Source: Neotamlana laminarinivorans (GTDB lineage Bacteria > Bacteroidota > Bacteroidia > Flavobacteriales > Flavobacteriaceae). Taken from it: a stretch of 64,000 bases of DNA. The notes beneath the pieces are model-generated. The model was not told the DNA's origin and did not search any database. It worked only from the letters and a program-made list of their open reading frames with translations. Below are positions 10,054-18,941 of this stretch, piece after piece (the first letter of the stretch is position 1; each line of letters begins with the position of its first letter). The position numbers and the translations under genes were made by a program. The stretch lies in assembly GCF_020523925.1 (NCBI RefSeq), contig NZ_JAJAPW010000006.1, forward strand, positions 62,001-126,000, written 5' to 3'.

Positions 10054-11808
10054 ATGTACAGAAGTCATAACTGTGGTGAATTAAGAGCATCACATACAAA
10101 TACAGAAATAACCTTAGCAGGTTGGGTGCAAGGTGTTAGAGATAAGGGGTTTATGGTTTACGTAGATTTGCGAGACCGTTACGGGATAACTCAATTATAT
10201 TTTGATGAAGAGCAAACCGATAAAAAAGTTTTGGAAACCGCCCAAAAGCTTGGACGTGAATTTGTAATTCAAGTTAAGGGAAAAGTACAAGAGCGTGCTT
10301 CTAAAAATCCAAATATTCCAACGGGTGATATTGAGGTGCTTGTTTCGGACCTTACTATCTTAAACAAAGCTAAACTTCCACCGTTTACTATTGAAGATAA
10401 AACAGATGGTGGCGAAGATATTCGTATGAAATATCGTTATTTAGATATTAGAAGAAATCCAGTAAAAAACAGCTTAATTTTTAGGCATAAAGTAACTCAA
10501 GAAGTTCGTAATTACCTGTCTAATGCCAGTTTTATTGAGGTTGAAACGCCATATTTAATAAAATCTACGCCAGAAGGTGCTCGCGATTTCGTAGTACCAA
10601 GTCGTATGAATGAAGGGCAATTTTACGCCTTACCACAATCGCCACAAACATTTAAGCAATTGCTTATGGTTGGTGGTATGGATAAATATTTCCAGATTGT
10701 AAAATGTTTTAGAGATGAAGATTTACGAGCCGATAGACAGCCAGAATTTACACAAATTGATTGTGAAATGGCTTTTATTGAGCAAGAAGATATTTTAAAT
10801 ACCTTTGAAGGTTTAACACGCCATTTACTTAAAGAAATTAATGGTGTTGAAGTCGATAAATTTCCAAGAATGCTTTACGATGATGCCATGCGTTTATACG
10901 GAAACGACAAACCAGACATTCGCTTTGGTATGCAGTTTGGTGAGTTAAACCAAGTAGCTCAGCATAAAGATTTTGGGGTTTTTAATAATGCCGAATTAGT
11001 TGTTGGTATTGCAGTTCCTGGTGGAAATAGTTATACCAGAAAAGAAATTGATAAATTAATAAGCTGGGTAAAGCGTCCGCAAGTTGGAGCTTTAGGTATG
11101 GTTTATTGTAGATATAATGATGATGGAAGCTTTAAATCGTCTGTAGATAAATTCTACGATCAAGACGATTTAGCTAAATGGGCCGAAGTTACAGGTGCAA
11201 AACCAGGCGATTTAATTTGTGTGCTTTCTGGCGACACAAACAAAGTACGTGCACAATTAAGTGCCTTACGCATGGAACTTGCAGAGCGTTTAGGTTTGCG
11301 TAAACCAAACGAATTTGCGCCACTTTGGGTTATTGATTTCCCGCTTTTAGAATGGGACGAAGACACCGAGCGTTACCACGCCATGCACCACCCATTTACA
11401 TCGCCAAAGCCAGGCCAAATTGAATTATTAAAAACAGATCCGGGTGCGGTTAAAGCAAATGCTTACGATTTAGTTTTAAATGGTAACGAAATTGGTGGCG
11501 GTTCTATTCGTATTCACGATAAAGAAACGCAAGCCTTAATGTTCGATTATTTAGGATTTACAGAAGATGAAGCTAAAGCACAATTTGGCTTTTTAATGGA
11601 TGCTTTTCAATATGGCGCTCCTCCGCATGGTGGTTTAGCTTTTGGGTTAGATAGATTGGTAGCAATTCTTGGCGGCCAAGAAACCATTCGCGATTATATT
11701 GCATTCCCTAAAAATAACGCAGGTCGCGATGTTATGATTGATGCACCTGCACCAATTGACGATGAGCAACTCACAGAATTAAGCTTAAAACTTAATTTAA
11801 AATCATAA
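10054..11808 (+). CDS. aspS: Aspartyl-tRNA synthetase (bacterial type)
   Basis: Class II synthetase charging tRNA-Asp. Order of domains: N-terminal OB-fold anticodon-binding domain (about 1-110), class II core with motif 2 at [16 protein letters not shown] (about 219-234), a GAD insertion (about 300-410), and motif 3 [15 protein letters not shown] (about 527-541). The 584-residue length is that of bacterial-type AspRS (580-600), not the shorter archaeal-type enzyme. It is followed closely by a strong terminator. Whether it is discriminating or also charges tRNA-Asn is not obvious, but asnS is present in this window, so discriminating activity would be expected. Confidence 0.97.
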   Translation: MYRSHNCGELRASHTNTEITLAGWVQGVRDKGFMVYVDLRDRYGITQLYFDEEQTDKKVLETAQKLGREFVIQVKGKVQERASKNPNIPTGDIEVLVSDLTILNKAKLPPFTIEDKTDGGEDIRMKYRYLDIRRNPVKNSLIFRHKVTQEVRNYLSNASFIEVETPYLIKSTPEGARDFVVPSRMNEGQFYALPQSPQTFKQLLMVGGMDKYFQIVKCFRDEDLRADRQPEFTQIDCEMAFIEQEDILNTFEGLTRHLLKEINGVEVDKFPRMLYDDAMRLYGNDKPDIRFGMQFGELNQVAQHKDFGVFNNAELVVGIAVPGGNSYTRKEIDKLISWVKRPQVGALGMVYCRYNDDGSFKSSVDKFYDQDDLAKWAEVTGAKPGDLICVLSGDTNKVRAQLSALRMELAERLGLRKPNEFAPLWVIDFPLLEWDEDTERYHAMHHPFTSPKPGQIELLKTDPGAVKANAYDLVLNGNEIGGGSIRIHDKETQALMFDYLGFTEDEAKAQFGFLMDAFQYGAPPHGGLAFGLDRLVAILGGQETIRDYIAFPKNNAGRDVMIDAPAPIDDEQLTELSLKLNLKS

Positions 11809-11812
11809 TTTT

Positions 11813-11840
11813 AAAAAATCCTGCAAATGCAGGATTTTTT
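11813..11840 (+). terminator. Intrinsic terminator after aspS
   Basis: AAAAAATCCTGC / GCAGGATTTTTT perfect arms with an AAAT loop, starting 4 bp after the aspS stop. Confidence 0.9.
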
Positions 11841-11888
11841 ATTACTTTTAATTGGTACAGAAAAAACAAACTGAAAAAAATTAAAACC

Positions 11889-12590
11889 ATGAAACAACTT
11901 TTACTTTGTGCTACACTTTTATTTTCATTAGTTGTTTTTTCTCAAGATATAACAGGAACCGAGTTGTTAGATAAAGCCATTGCGTATCACGATCCAGAAG
12001 GAAACTGGGAAACCTTTTCCGATTCCTTAAAAATAACGATGGACATTCCTGAAAAACCTAATCGAGAAAGTAAAATTTATATTGATTTACCTAACGAATA
12101 TTTTTCAGTAAAAGCTGAAGCACAAGGTAAGGTTGTAGAATATATAGTTGATAAGGATAGTGTTATTATTGGATTTAATGGAGAAAAAAATCCTTCCGAA
12201 GCCATTTTAAAAGCAAACAAATTAAGTAAAAAGCGCGCATTGCTTTATAAAAACTATTACAGCTACCTATACGGTTTACCAATGAAGCTTAAAGATGAGG
12301 GCACTATTATTCATGAAAAAGTTGAAGACAAAATCTTTAAAGGAAAATCATACTTAGTTTTAAAAGCCACTTACGATAAAAATGTTGGTAAGGACACTTG
12401 GTATTTTTATTTTAATAAGGTTACTTATGCTATGGAAGTGTATCAGTTTTATCATGATGAAAGTAAAAATGATGGTGAATACATTTTGTTATCTGACGAG
12501 AAAGTAATCAGTAGTATAAAAATGCCAAAAATAAGAGCTTGGTACATGAATAAAGACGACAAACATTTAGGAACCGATATTTTAAATTAG
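11889..12590 (+). CDS. DUF6503-like secreted protein
   Basis: A 233-residue exported protein with a clear signal peptide (MKQLLLCATLLFSLVVFSQ). The mature part starts with TGTELLDKAIAYHDPEGNW, which I associate with the Bacteroidota DUF6503 family, structurally related to LolA/LolB-like lipoprotein-sorting folds; its KIYIDLPNEYF and DTWYFYF strands fit a half-barrel. Probably periplasmic. Its biochemical role is unknown. It sits 11 bp upstream of the CLC gene and may share its transcript. Confidence 0.75.
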   Translation: MKQLLLCATLLFSLVVFSQDITGTELLDKAIAYHDPEGNWETFSDSLKITMDIPEKPNRESKIYIDLPNEYFSVKAEAQGKVVEYIVDKDSVIIGFNGEKNPSEAILKANKLSKKRALLYKNYYSYLYGLPMKLKDEGTIIHEKVEDKIFKGKSYLVLKATYDKNVGKDTWYFYFNKVTYAMEVYQFYHDESKNDGEYILLSDEKVISSIKMPKIRAWYMNKDDKHLGTDILN

Positions 12591-12601
12591 TTTGAGGCTT
12601 C

Positions 12602-14386
12602 ATGAAATTTAACCAACTATTACGAAATTTTTTAATTTGGAAATACAAACATATTTCCGAACGAAATTTTGTATATATTCTTAGTGTAATCGTTGGGTTT
12701 TTAGCAGGATTAGGCACTGTAACCTTAAGAAACATCACCCATTACATTAGGTTGCTTTTCGAAATCGATTTATTTAAAAACTACCAAAACTCGCTCTATT
12801 TTATTTTTCCAATTATAGGTCTTTTATTGGTTTATATTATAAAACAAACTTGGTTAAAAAAGCATATTGGTCATGGTATTTCTTCAACATTACATGCTAT
12901 TTCAAAGTTAAAAGGCATCATTCCTAGGTATAATATTTATGCTTCATTAATTACAGCACCACTAACTGCAGGATTTGGTGGTTCGGTAGGGTTGCAAGGT
13001 CCTGCCGTAAGTGTAGGATCAGCTTTAGGTTCTAACTTAGGGCGTTTATTACACGTAAATGCGAATACCCGCATGTTGCTTATTAGTTGCGCCGCCGCCG
13101 GAGCTATGGCAAGTATGTTTAAAGCACCAATTGCCGCCATTATTTTTGCGGTTGAAGTATTTAGTTTAGATGTTGCTTTTGCATCTTTAATTCCGTTGCT
13201 GTTAGCATCGGTTTCAGCGGTAATAACCTCATATTTTTTCTTAGGCACCGATTTTTTATTGCGTTTCGAGTTAACCGATAAATTTCAAATAAACGATATT
13301 GCTTTCTATATCATTTTAGGTTTAGTAACCGCTTTTGCATCGGTTTATTTTTCAAAAGTATTTTTCGCCATTACCAATTTTTTCAAACAATTTGAAAGCA
13401 GAGCAAAACGATTACTTATTGGCGGTTTAGCTATCGGAACCATCTTATATTTTATTCCACCTCTTTACGGTGAAGGTTATGGTATAATGAACAACTTACT
13501 TAAAGGCGATCATCTTGCTGCTATTGGTACAACTCCTTTCGAGTTAGATTTAAATAATATCTGGATAGTTATAGCGCTGCTTTTAGGTATTTCAATTTTT
13601 AAAGCTATAGCCATGACAACTACTTTTGGTGCTGGCGGTGTTGGTGGAGTTTTTATTCCTACACTAGTTATGGGAAGCGCTTTAGGTAATGCCTTTGCTA
13701 AAATTGTAAATAATATAGGTTTAGGTTTTCATGTTTCAGAATCTAATTTCACATTAATTGGTATGACAGGGTTAATGGCAGGGGTTTTACATGCGCCACT
13801 TACTGCTATATTTTTAATTGCTGAAATTACCGGTGGCTACGAACTTTTCGTGCCGCTTATGTTAGTGTCAGCCATATCGTTTGCTATAACAAAATACTAT
13901 ATTTCACATTCTATTTACACCTTAAAACTAGCACAGCGTGGCGAGTTAATGACTCACGATAAAGACCAAAACGTGCTTATGGTTTTAGATATAAATAAAG
14001 TTATAGAAACCAATTTTATACCCTTAAAACCAGAAATGAGTTTAGGCGATATGCTTCACCAAGGCGTTTCAAAATCTACTAGAAATTTATTTCCGGTGGT
14101 CGACGATGATAATGCTTTAGTCGGTATTATTTTATTGGACGATGTTCGAGACATCATGTTTAATCAATCACTTTATAATACCACTTTCGTAGACGATTTA
14201 ATGCACAACCCGCCAGATATAATCGATTACAATAACGATTCCATGAAAAAAATTATGGCGAAATTTCAAGACTCAAACGCTTGGAATTTACCCGTAATAA
14301 AAGACAATAAATACATGGGCTTTGTGTCAAAATCCAAACTACTTACGGTATATCGCCGAGAATTAATTAATTTTACAAAATCTTAA
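12602..14386 (+). CDS. CLC-family chloride channel with C-terminal CBS domains
   Basis: A 594-residue membrane protein: CLC transmembrane core (about 20-440) and a cytoplasmic CBS pair (about 460-590). The selectivity segments GHGIS, GGSVGLQGPAV and GGVFIPTLVMG are recognisable. Two residues that define proton-coupled CLC exchangers are absent: the gating glutamate position is Gln132 (GLQGP in place of REGP), and the position aligned to the inner proton glutamate is Val186 (FAVEVF against FIIEEM). This predicts an uncoupled anion channel. The family is certain; whether Gln is a general trait of Bacteroidota CLCs I cannot check. It is followed 8 bp later by a small membrane protein gene. Confidence 0.92.
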   Translation: MKFNQLLRNFLIWKYKHISERNFVYILSVIVGFLAGLGTVTLRNITHYIRLLFEIDLFKNYQNSLYFIFPIIGLLLVYIIKQTWLKKHIGHGISSTLHAISKLKGIIPRYNIYASLITAPLTAGFGGSVGLQGPAVSVGSALGSNLGRLLHVNANTRMLLISCAAAGAMASMFKAPIAAIIFAVEVFSLDVAFASLIPLLLASVSAVITSYFFLGTDFLLRFELTDKFQINDIAFYIILGLVTAFASVYFSKVFFAITNFFKQFESRAKRLLIGGLAIGTILYFIPPLYGEGYGIMNNLLKGDHLAAIGTTPFELDLNNIWIVIALLLGISIFKAIAMTTTFGAGGVGGVFIPTLVMGSALGNAFAKIVNNIGLGFHVSESNFTLIGMTGLMAGVLHAPLTAIFLIAEITGGYELFVPLMLVSAISFAITKYYISHSIYTLKLAQRGELMTHDKDQNVLMVLDINKVIETNFIPLKPEMSLGDMLHQGVSKSTRNLFPVVDDDNALVGIILLDDVRDIMFNQSLYNTTFVDDLMHNPPDIIDYNNDSMKKIMAKFQDSNAWNLPVIKDNKYMGFVSKSKLLTVYRRELINFTKS

Positions 14387-14394
14387 TTAATAGC

Positions 14395-14634
14395 ATGAAG
14401 TATTTAATAGGCATCATCTTTTTTGCAGCATTAGCAAGCATTATTTGTGGCTTCGTTTTACAAGTCCCTTACTCCGAAAAGCTCATAGGTTTTGGTGTAG
14501 TTGCCTTATTTTTTGTAGTCATCCCAATGTTTTCTTATCGCCACTGGAAAGATAAAGATGTAAAAGATTATATGCTCACCAAAGAAAATCTAGAAGCCAT
14601 GCGAAAACGTGAAGGCGACAAACGTAAACTTTAA
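14395..14634 (+). CDS. Small two-helix membrane protein
   Basis: A 79-residue protein with hydrophobic segments at about 3-23 and 31-48 and a charged C-terminal tail (KDKDVKDYMLTKENLEAMRKREGDKRKL) likely to be cytoplasmic and helical. No function recognised. The 8-bp gap after the CLC gene suggests one transcript, so a membrane partner or accessory role with the channel is conceivable but unproven. Confidence 0.75.
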   Translation: MKYLIGIIFFAALASIICGFVLQVPYSEKLIGFGVVALFFVVIPMFSYRHWKDKDVKDYMLTKENLEAMRKREGDKRKL

Positions 14635-14644
14635 TTATTTTTTT

Positions 14645-14726
14645 GGGCGTTACCCAAGGGTCGCGCTGTCATTACTCGCTACCTCCTACGTCGGTGAGCT
14701 CAAACAGGCCATTCCATCGCTAACGC
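14645..14726 (+). repeat. Dispersed intergenic repeat, copy 2 (82 bp)
   Basis: Begins GGGCGTTACCCAAGGGTCGC and ends CCATCGCTAACGC, starting 10 bp after a stop codon. Shares with copies 3 and 4 the ordered blocks AAGGGTCGCGCT, TCGCT, CCTCC, CGTCGG and GAGCT, and the terminal inverted repeat GCGTTA/TAACGC. Confidence 0.85.
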
Positions 14727-14811
14727 AGCCACCAACATTATAATAGACTAATTACCTAAGTTCGATATAAAACTCATAAAAAACAGCTAAAAACTCAATG
14801 AAACAGGTAAT

Positions 14812-14883
14812 TGTCACCTTGAGCGCAGTCGAAAGGTTCGCAACAAAAATATCAATTAGGTCCCGACTGAGCTCAATCTGACA
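14812..14883. repeat. TGTCA...TGACA inverted-repeat element
   Basis: Left arm TGTCACCTTGAGCGCAGTCG (from 14812); the right arm (14862-14883), read in complement, is TGTCAGATTGAGCTCAGTCG. The arms match at 16 of 20 positions. Each arm also has its own small hairpin (CCTTGA with TCGAAAGG in the left arm). The spacer is AT-rich. This is a non-coding mobile-like or structural repeat between the small membrane gene and tadA. Confidence 0.75.
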
Positions 14884-14890
14884 AAATATA

Positions 14891-15340
14891 TTAATTAAGG
14901 TTACGCTTTTCTACAAAAAAACGTTTTAATAATCTCGATGCTTCTTCGGCCAAAATGCCACCAGTCATTTTAGTTTTTGGGTGTAATTTAGTGTTTAAAT
15001 TTATACAGCCGCGTTCTTCATCGCGAGCGCCATAAACAATTTTCCCAATTTGACTCCAATACAAAGCTCCAGCGCACATTTGGCAAGGCTCTAAAGTAAC
15101 ATAAAGTGTACATTTTTTAAGATACTTTCCGCCTAAAAAATTTGCTGCAGCCGTAATAGCTTGCATTTCGGCATGGGCCGTAACATCGTTTAAGGTTTCT
15201 GTTAAATTATGGCAGCGGGCAATTATTCTATCTTCTATTACAATAACAGCACCAACAGGAATTTCACCTTTATCAAAAGCAGCTTCGGCTTCCTGCAAAG
15301 CTTTTTTCATAAAATAGGTGTCGTCAAAAGGTTTTATCAT
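14891..15340 (-). CDS. tadA: tRNA-specific adenosine deaminase / nucleoside deaminase
   Basis: Zinc-dependent deaminase of 149 residues, most likely converting A34 to inosine in tRNA-Arg(ACG). The zinc/catalytic motifs are HAE at 56-58 (His ligand, catalytic Glu) and PCQMC at 85-89 (two Cys ligands). Flavobacterial genomes often carry more than one CDA-fold deaminase, so a guanine-deaminase-like role is the main alternative; the MKKALQEAEAAFDKGEIPVGAV start is typical of TadA. It is divergent from dxs with overlapping promoters. Confidence 0.88.
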   Translation of the reverse strand: MIKPFDDTYFMKKALQEAEAAFDKGEIPVGAVIVIEDRIIARCHNLTETLNDVTAHAEMQAITAAANFLGGKYLKKCTLYVTLEPCQMCAGALYWSQIGKIVYGARDEERGCINLNTKLHPKTKMTGGILAEEASRLLKRFFVEKRNLN

Positions 15341-15345
15341 GATAG

Positions 15346-15353
15346 CAAAAATA
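15346..15353 (-). promoter_or_regulatory. tadA promoter, -7 element TATTTTTG
   Basis: Perfect TAnnTTTG on the minus strand. Its final G is 6 bases from the tadA ATG, so the mRNA is predicted to be leaderless or nearly so. Confidence 0.6.
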
Positions 15354-15367
15354 CAAATTCAAACTTG

Positions 15368-15375
15368 TACTTTTG
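15368..15375 (+). promoter_or_regulatory. dxs promoter, -7 element TACTTTTG
   Basis: Perfect TAnnTTTG, ending 5 bases before the GTG at 15380. This rules out the long upstream reading frame as the true N-terminus and suggests a leaderless GTG start. Confidence 0.65.
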
Positions 15376-15379
15376 CGTT

Positions 15380-17131
15380 GTGCAAAATTCAATTTTAAAT
15401 CAAATACAATCACCTACAGAACTACGTCTTTTGAATCAAAAGGACTTGCCTCAACTTGCCCAAGAGTTACGTGAGTTTATTATAAACATTGTAGCAACAA
15501 AACAAGGCCATTTAGGAGCGAGTTTAGGTGTTGTAGAACTTACAATTGCTTTGCATTATGTGTTTAACACACCAACAGACGAACTTATTTGGGATGTTGG
15601 CCATCAAGCTTACGGCCATAAAATTTTAACTGGCCGAAAAGCAGTTTTTCATACCAACAGGCAAATAAATGGTATTAGCGGTTTTCCAAAACGAGAAGAA
15701 AGTGAATACGATGCTTTTGGTGTTGGGCATTCGTCAACCTCCATTTCTGCAGCTTTAGGTATAGCTATTGCATCACAGTTAAAAGGCGATAATAAACATC
15801 ATATTGCTGTAATAGGCGATGCCAGTATTGCTAGCGGAATGGCTTTTGAAGGTTTAAATCATGCCGGAGTTACCAATGCGAATTTACTCGTAATTTTAAA
15901 CGATAATGCTATTGGTATAGACCCAAGTGTTGGAGCGTTAAAACAGTACTTAACCAATGTTAAAAAAGGCACACAAAAGCAAGATAATATTTTTGAAGCC
16001 TTAAATTTTAACTATTCAGGACCTGTTGATGGGCATAATTTAGAAGCACTTATTTCTGAATTAAACCGATTAAAAACCATAAAAGGCCCTAAATTTTTAC
16101 ATGTAATTACCACTAAAGGCAAAGGTTTAAAACAAGCAGAAAAGGACCAAGTAAAATATCATGCGCCTGGTAAATTTGATGCCATAACAGGTGAAATTAT
16201 ACCAAAAACTAAATCCGGCTACACTAAATTTCAAGACGTTTTTGGCGAAACCATAGTTGAATTGGCTAAGCTAAATGAAAATATTGTTGGAATTACGCCT
16301 GCAATGCCAACTGGAAGTTCTTTAAAATACATGATGGAAGAATTGCCGGAACGCGCCTTCGATGTTGGTATTGCCGAACAACATGCCGTTACTCTGGCTG
16401 CAGGAATGGCAACTCAAGGTTTAATTCCGTTTTGTAATATTTATTCGACCTTTTTACAACGGGCTTACGACCAAATAATTCATGATGTTGCTTTGCAAAA
16501 ATTGCCTGTAATTTTTTGTTTAGATCGTGCCGGTTTGGTTGGTGAAGATGGTGCTACGCATCATGGTGTTTTCGATTTAAGCTATTTAAATTGCATACCA
16601 AACCTTATTGTTTTTGCACCAAGAAACGAGGTTGAGTTGCGTAACATCATGTACACTGCCCAATTGGGTTTAAATAAACCCATCGCTATTCGTTATCCTC
16701 GCGGAACTGGAAACATGCTTAATTGGAAATTACCGTTTAAACCTATTGAAATTGGAAAAGGCGAACAGCTAAAACAAGGGAAAAACCTAGCTGTTTTAAG
16801 TGTTGGAACCATTGCTAACAACATTGCTAATACGATTGAAAATTTAGAAGTTTCGCATTACGATATGCGTTTTGTAAAACCGCTTGATGAGGAGTTACTA
16901 CATGACATCTTTAAAAAATATAGTACCATAATTACGGTTGAAGATAATAGTGTAAAAGGAGGATTTGGATCTGCAATTATAGATTTTGCTGCAAAATACA
17001 ATTACAAAAACACCATTAAAGTTAAAGGTATTCCCGATAATTTTATTGAACATGGTAGTGTTGATGATTTACAGCGATTAGTTGGTTTAGATGTTAATAG
17101 TTTAAAAGCATTCTTTTTAAAGTTTTTATGA
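15380..17131 (+). CDS. dxs: 1-deoxy-D-xylulose-5-phosphate synthase
   Basis: Thiamine-diphosphate enzyme joining pyruvate and glyceraldehyde-3-phosphate, first step of the MEP isoprenoid pathway. The frame is open back to 15209, but homology to DXS begins at LNQIQSPTELRLLNQKDLP and the promoter -7 box lies at 15368-15375, so I start at GTG 15380 (583 residues). Recognisable segments: LIWDVGHQAYGHKILTGR, the ThDP motif GDASIASGMAF (canonical third residue Gly is Ala here), and the transketolase-like central and C-terminal domains with VGIAEQHAVT and FCLDRAGLVGEDGATHHG. Length is slightly below the E. coli enzyme. No in-frame ATG exists near the homology start. Confidence 0.93.
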   Translation: MQNSILNQIQSPTELRLLNQKDLPQLAQELREFIINIVATKQGHLGASLGVVELTIALHYVFNTPTDELIWDVGHQAYGHKILTGRKAVFHTNRQINGISGFPKREESEYDAFGVGHSSTSISAALGIAIASQLKGDNKHHIAVIGDASIASGMAFEGLNHAGVTNANLLVILNDNAIGIDPSVGALKQYLTNVKKGTQKQDNIFEALNFNYSGPVDGHNLEALISELNRLKTIKGPKFLHVITTKGKGLKQAEKDQVKYHAPGKFDAITGEIIPKTKSGYTKFQDVFGETIVELAKLNENIVGITPAMPTGSSLKYMMEELPERAFDVGIAEQHAVTLAAGMATQGLIPFCNIYSTFLQRAYDQIIHDVALQKLPVIFCLDRAGLVGEDGATHHGVFDLSYLNCIPNLIVFAPRNEVELRNIMYTAQLGLNKPIAIRYPRGTGNMLNWKLPFKPIEIGKGEQLKQGKNLAVLSVGTIANNIANTIENLEVSHYDMRFVKPLDEELLHDIFKKYSTIITVEDNSVKGGFGSAIIDFAAKYNYKNTIKVKGIPDNFIEHGSVDDLQRLVGLDVNSLKAFFLKFL

Positions 17132-17255
17132 TTTTTTCTGTTTTTAATTTGAAGAACTATTAATTCCGCTAACTTGAATTTGTTTATTTTTTAGCTTACT
17201 TTTAGCTGATACATTTATTACCAACTAACCACCAATTTTTAAATAACTAAATAAC

Positions 17256-18833
17256 ATGACGTTTAAACTTTCATTTAATTTTCCATTAGTAATATTTTTT
17301 TCTTTTGTAATTGTTTTTTCTGGATGCTCTAACAAAAAGGATTACACAATAAAAGTTTATCAAACTTCGCAAGCTGGAGATAACTTAAAGTTAATTTGTA
17401 ATTATAATAATACTAAAGTATCTAATAACTTTCAGACTATACACTTAGAGTTAAACACAAACGAATTACACCAAGAATATTATGGTTTTGGAGCCTCGTT
17501 TACAGAGTCTTCTGCTTGGAATTTAGCAACAATTCCTGTGGAACTTCGTAAGGAAGTATTGAGCAAACTTTTTAGTCCAACTGATGGTGCTGGATTTTCG
17601 TTAACACGAACGCATATTAATAGTAGTGACTATTCTAATAACCACTATACCTATATTGATGATGGCGATGAAACACTTTCTGCATTCAGTATTAATGAAG
17701 ATTTAAAAGGGTTTTCTGGAGAAGAAAATGATCAAGTTCGAGGTGTAGAGCTTGTAACGCCTGAATATGATTTAATTCCCATGATTAAGGAAGCGCAAGA
17801 TATTTCTGGAGCGAATTTTAAAATTATAGCATCTCCTTGGAGTCCGCCGTCATGGATGAAAACAAATGAAACTTCAGAAATGACAAATGGTTTTTTAAAG
17901 CCAGAGTATTATAGTGTTTGGGCAAAGTATCTTTCTAAATATATTTCAGAATACAAGAAGCAAGGTATTAATATTTGGGCTTTAACACCTCAAAACGAGC
18001 CTTTACATTCGCATGATGCACGATGGGATAGTAATGGGTTTACCGCAGAACAAGGGCGTGATTTTTTGCGTTATTATCTAGGGCCTCAACTGGTTGAAGA
18101 CACACATGTAAACCTCGAAAACTTAAATGAAGGTTTACGTATTTTGATATACGATCATAATAAATCTACAATGAATGATTATGTTAATACAATATATAAT
18201 GATCCTGAAGCCGCAAAATATGTTTGGGGAACAGCTTTTCACTGGTATGCAAATTCCGAATTAGAGGACAATAATTATTTCGCTGATGAATTAGATAAAT
18301 TAGCAGAGAAATGGCCAAGTAAAGGTATTATTCATTCAGAATCGAGTATTGATATTGATGCAAACGATCCGATTGGGCAATATTGGAGAGAAAGCACTGA
18401 TTACGCAGGTGTTTTTGTTCCTTTTGATACTTATGCTTACGACATTATTACAGATTTAAATCATGGTGTACAGGGTTATGTTGAATGGTGTATGATATTA
18501 AGTAATAAGGGGCAGCCAAACCCTTATGATAATTTTAATAGTGCACCAGTTTTAATAAATCCGGTTACAGATGAGGTTATTTATACACCGTTATATTATT
18601 TATTAAGTCATTTTAGTAAATTTATTCGTCCTGGTGCTAAAAGAATTGAGGTTAAAGGTGATAAAGTTGATGGTGTTATTTACACTGCAGCAAAAAACAC
18701 AGATGGCACTATTTGTATTGTGGTTTATAATAAAACTACTGTGATGCAAAATTTAGAATTGAAATTGAAGGCTATTACCGAAACTGTTCAAATTAGCCCC
18801 AGAGCTATGCAGACTATTTGTATAAAGCCTTAA
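17256..18833 (+). CDS. GH30-family glycosidase, lipoprotein
   Basis: A 525-residue glycoside hydrolase resembling glucosylceramidase/endo-beta-1,6-glucanase members of GH30. A lipoprotein signal peptide ends at VFSGC (Cys24). The acid/base glutamate is expected at Glu248 in LTPQNEP and the nucleophile at Glu362 in IIHSESS; YGFGASFTESSAWNL near residue 80 is a GH30 hallmark. A C-terminal beta-sandwich of the GH30 type follows (about 455-525). The residues after the lipid cysteine (SNKKD) are not acidic, so surface export is uncertain. No SusC/D pair or other polysaccharide-utilisation genes are nearby. Confidence 0.88.
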   Translation: MTFKLSFNFPLVIFFSFVIVFSGCSNKKDYTIKVYQTSQAGDNLKLICNYNNTKVSNNFQTIHLELNTNELHQEYYGFGASFTESSAWNLATIPVELRKEVLSKLFSPTDGAGFSLTRTHINSSDYSNNHYTYIDDGDETLSAFSINEDLKGFSGEENDQVRGVELVTPEYDLIPMIKEAQDISGANFKIIASPWSPPSWMKTNETSEMTNGFLKPEYYSVWAKYLSKYISEYKKQGINIWALTPQNEPLHSHDARWDSNGFTAEQGRDFLRYYLGPQLVEDTHVNLENLNEGLRILIYDHNKSTMNDYVNTIYNDPEAAKYVWGTAFHWYANSELEDNNYFADELDKLAEKWPSKGIIHSESSIDIDANDPIGQYWRESTDYAGVFVPFDTYAYDIITDLNHGVQGYVEWCMILSNKGQPNPYDNFNSAPVLINPVTDEVIYTPLYYLLSHFSKFIRPGAKRIEVKGDKVDGVIYTAAKNTDGTICIVVYNKTTVMQNLELKLKAITETVQISPRAMQTICIKP

Positions 18834-18852
18834 TTTTAAGACACGGTGTTTT

Positions 18853-18934
18853 GCGTTAGGGATTGAGCTATTGTTGGAGCTCGCCGACGGAGGAGGAAGC
18901 GACTAGCGAAAGCGCGACCCTTGTGGTAACGCCC
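18853..18934 (-). repeat. Dispersed intergenic repeat, copy 3 (82 bp)
   Basis: On the minus strand it begins GGGCGTTACCACAAGGGTCG and ends CTCAATCCCTAACGC, exactly 82 bp. It occupies most of the gap between the convergent GH30 and dgt genes, starting 19 bp after one stop and ending 7 bp before the other. Inner inverted repeat GAGCT/AGCTC. Confidence 0.85.
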
Positions 18935-18941
18935 AACAATT

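Noticed and set aside
15209-15379. Upstream extension of dxs by 57 codons from an ATG at 15209
   Set aside because: It overlaps tadA on the opposite strand, precedes the dxs promoter and has no similarity to DXS; homology starts near GTG 15380.
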